From: Thiohalocapsa sp. ML1
Lineage (GTDB): Bacteria > Pseudomonadota > Gammaproteobacteria > Chromatiales > Chromatiaceae
Assembly (NCBI RefSeq): GCF_001469165.1
Contig: NZ_JABX01000026.1
Coordinates: forward strand, 1-64,000
DNA: 64,000 bases
Direction: 5' to 3'
Shown: in pieces, positions 63,195 through 64,000 of the stretch
Numbering within the stretch: position 1 is the first letter of the stretch
Layout of the letters: every line of letters starts with the position of its first letter
Program-made: the position numbers and the translations under genes
Notes under the pieces: generated by a model
Database searches by the model: none
What the model was told of the DNA's origin: nothing
What the model saw: the letters and a program-made list of their open reading frames with translations, nothing else

Positions 63195-64000
63195 TCAGCC
63201 CCGGGCGCCGCCGGAGTAGGTGATCAGCGCACCGCGGTCCGTGCTGCCGGCGGCGCCGGTGACCCGGCTCGTGGGCACGGTCCCGCCTTCATTGCGCTTG
63301 CGCTCCACCGGCGGCATGGCGGCCATTGCACCCGGGCGGGTCGGATTGCGCCGACGCGCGGACACGCCCTCGGTGCCGGTGACCCGATCGCCGCGCTCCC
63401 AGTCGTCGCCGGTGATCTTCTTGCCCGCGCTCTGACCCTCACCCGTGACGCGGTTGCGCTCCGGCGCCTCTGCCTCGGGCGCCTCCGCCCCGGCATCGGC
63501 GGCGGGCGGCTGCATGGCCATCAGGTTCGGCCGCAGCCGGTTGACGTCGAAGCGGGCCTGCTCGGTGCCGGTAATCTTGCCGGTGCCCATGCCGAAGGGG
63601 CCGGTGATGTGGTGGCTGGATTCATACGCGGTGCCGGTGACGCTGCTGCGCTGCTCCCGACTCGCGAGGGCCGCCTGCGCCGGCGAGCTGACACTGAAGC
63701 CCTGCGGGGAGGCGCCCGGGGCGTCGCCGCCGCCGATGGGGCGCGGGAAGTCCGGCTGACCCGGCTGGGCGCCGTTGCCGCCGCAGACCTCGGCGAACTG
63801 ATCCGCACCGACGTACGGCGTGCCGGTGAGCGGCTCGCAGGCGCCCTTACCGGCGCCGGTCATACCGCCGCCGAAGCTACGCCCGCCCGCCTGCGCCGAG
63901 CTGAGCCCCGGCTGCAGGCCGGTCATGACCGGACCGGGAGTCATGGCCATGGGGCGGATGCGGCGCTGGATCTCCTGCTGCTGGCGCGGCTCGCAGTAGT
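63195..64000 (-). CDS. csoS2: Carboxysome scaffold protein CsoS2, 3' part (cut by the window edge)
   Basis: CsoS2 is the large disordered scaffold that links Rubisco to the shell. About 267 residues of its end are in the window, and the 5' part runs past 64000. Repeated VTG/ITG motifs are seen (VTGTAYESSHHITGP, GKITGTEQARFD, KKITGDDWERG, DRVTGTEG), followed by the conserved C-terminal peptide ending TDRGALITYSGGARG. These belong to the middle and C-terminal repeat regions that bind shell proteins. Whether a ribosomal frameshift site exists, as in some CsoS2 genes, cannot be judged from this part. csoSCA follows after 31 bp. Confidence 0.95.
   Translation of the reverse strand, partial: YCEPRQQQEIQRRIRPMAMTPGPVMTGLQPGLSSAQAGGRSFGGGMTGAGKGACEPLTGTPYVGADQFAEVCGGNGAQPGQPDFPRPIGGGDAPGASPQGFSVSSPAQAALASREQRSSVTGTAYESSHHITGPFGMGTGKITGTEQARFDVNRLRPNLMAMQPPAADAGAEAPEAEAPERNRVTGEGQSAGKKITGDDWERGDRVTGTEGVSARRRNPTRPGAMAAMPPVERKRNEGGTVPTSRVTGAAGSTDRGALITYSGGARG

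Overview
The window is GC-rich, densely coded bacterial DNA. Gene content points to an autotrophic gammaproteobacterium, most likely a purple or colourless sulfur bacterium of the Chromatiales type. The reasons are an alpha-carboxysome (cso) operon with a cbbR-type LysR regulator, mnmG, purEK, hisI and pyrC of proteobacterial character, a ProVWX glycine-betaine importer suggesting life at some salinity, and very repeat-rich intergenic spaces. The species cannot be named from the sequence alone.

Layout. 1-6750: mnmG (minus) diverges from a moxR / DUF58 / transglutaminase operon (plus), with a tRNA-like hairpin between them. 6879-14703: a type I restriction-modification locus (hsdM, hsdS, hsdR, minus). 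It has been invaded between hsdM and hsdS by a segment carrying an orphan HigA antitoxin and a dead higB tail, and the hsdM tail is duplicated on both sides of that segment. 15111-15710: three tandem copies of a CTAG-bounded element of about 200 bp. 15722-21263: housekeeping genes (pyrC, hisI), a DUF433/UPF0175/DUF3368 toxin-antitoxin-like group, marC and small membrane proteins. 21579-26624: an HtrA protease, a response regulator with its histidine kinase, and an orphan response regulator. 27078-35413: a four-gene signalling operon with a receiver-like protein lacking the phospho-acceptor Asp, a REC-EAL phosphodiesterase, a lone receiver, and a 2076-residue multi-PAS hybrid kinase. 36556-40488: proVWX. 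40797-50149: an outer-membrane porin-like protein, an MscS/cNMP-binding channel, a YceI protein, VapBC, an IS481-type remnant, a lipoprotein hydrolase and an AmpG-like transporter. 50577-53984: a solitary DNA methyltransferase behind a perfect palindrome, and a DUF4143 ATPase flanked by a duplicated gene tail. 55363-64000 (minus): the 3' part of the cso operon, from csoS2 (cut by the window edge) through csoSCA, csoS4A, csoS4B, three csoS1, a ferritin-like gene, acRAF and a 60-residue McdB-like protein, then cbbR-purK-purE joined by 4-nt overlaps.

How the genes work together. The cso genes encode the shell (CsoS1 hexamers, CsoS4 pentamers), the internal carbonic anhydrase (CsoSCA), the scaffold (CsoS2), a Rubisco assembly factor (acRAF) and a probable positioning adaptor. 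RuBisCO genes (cbbLS) are expected just beyond the right edge. CbbR probably controls carbon fixation genes, and its translational link to purK/purE is unusual.

The most striking non-genic feature is that many intergenic gaps are filled with tandem 7-bp repeats of several different sequences, often arranged as inverted pairs, plus scattered copies of the CTAG-bounded element. Coordinates and start choices were read by eye. Functional calls rest on motif recognition without database searches.
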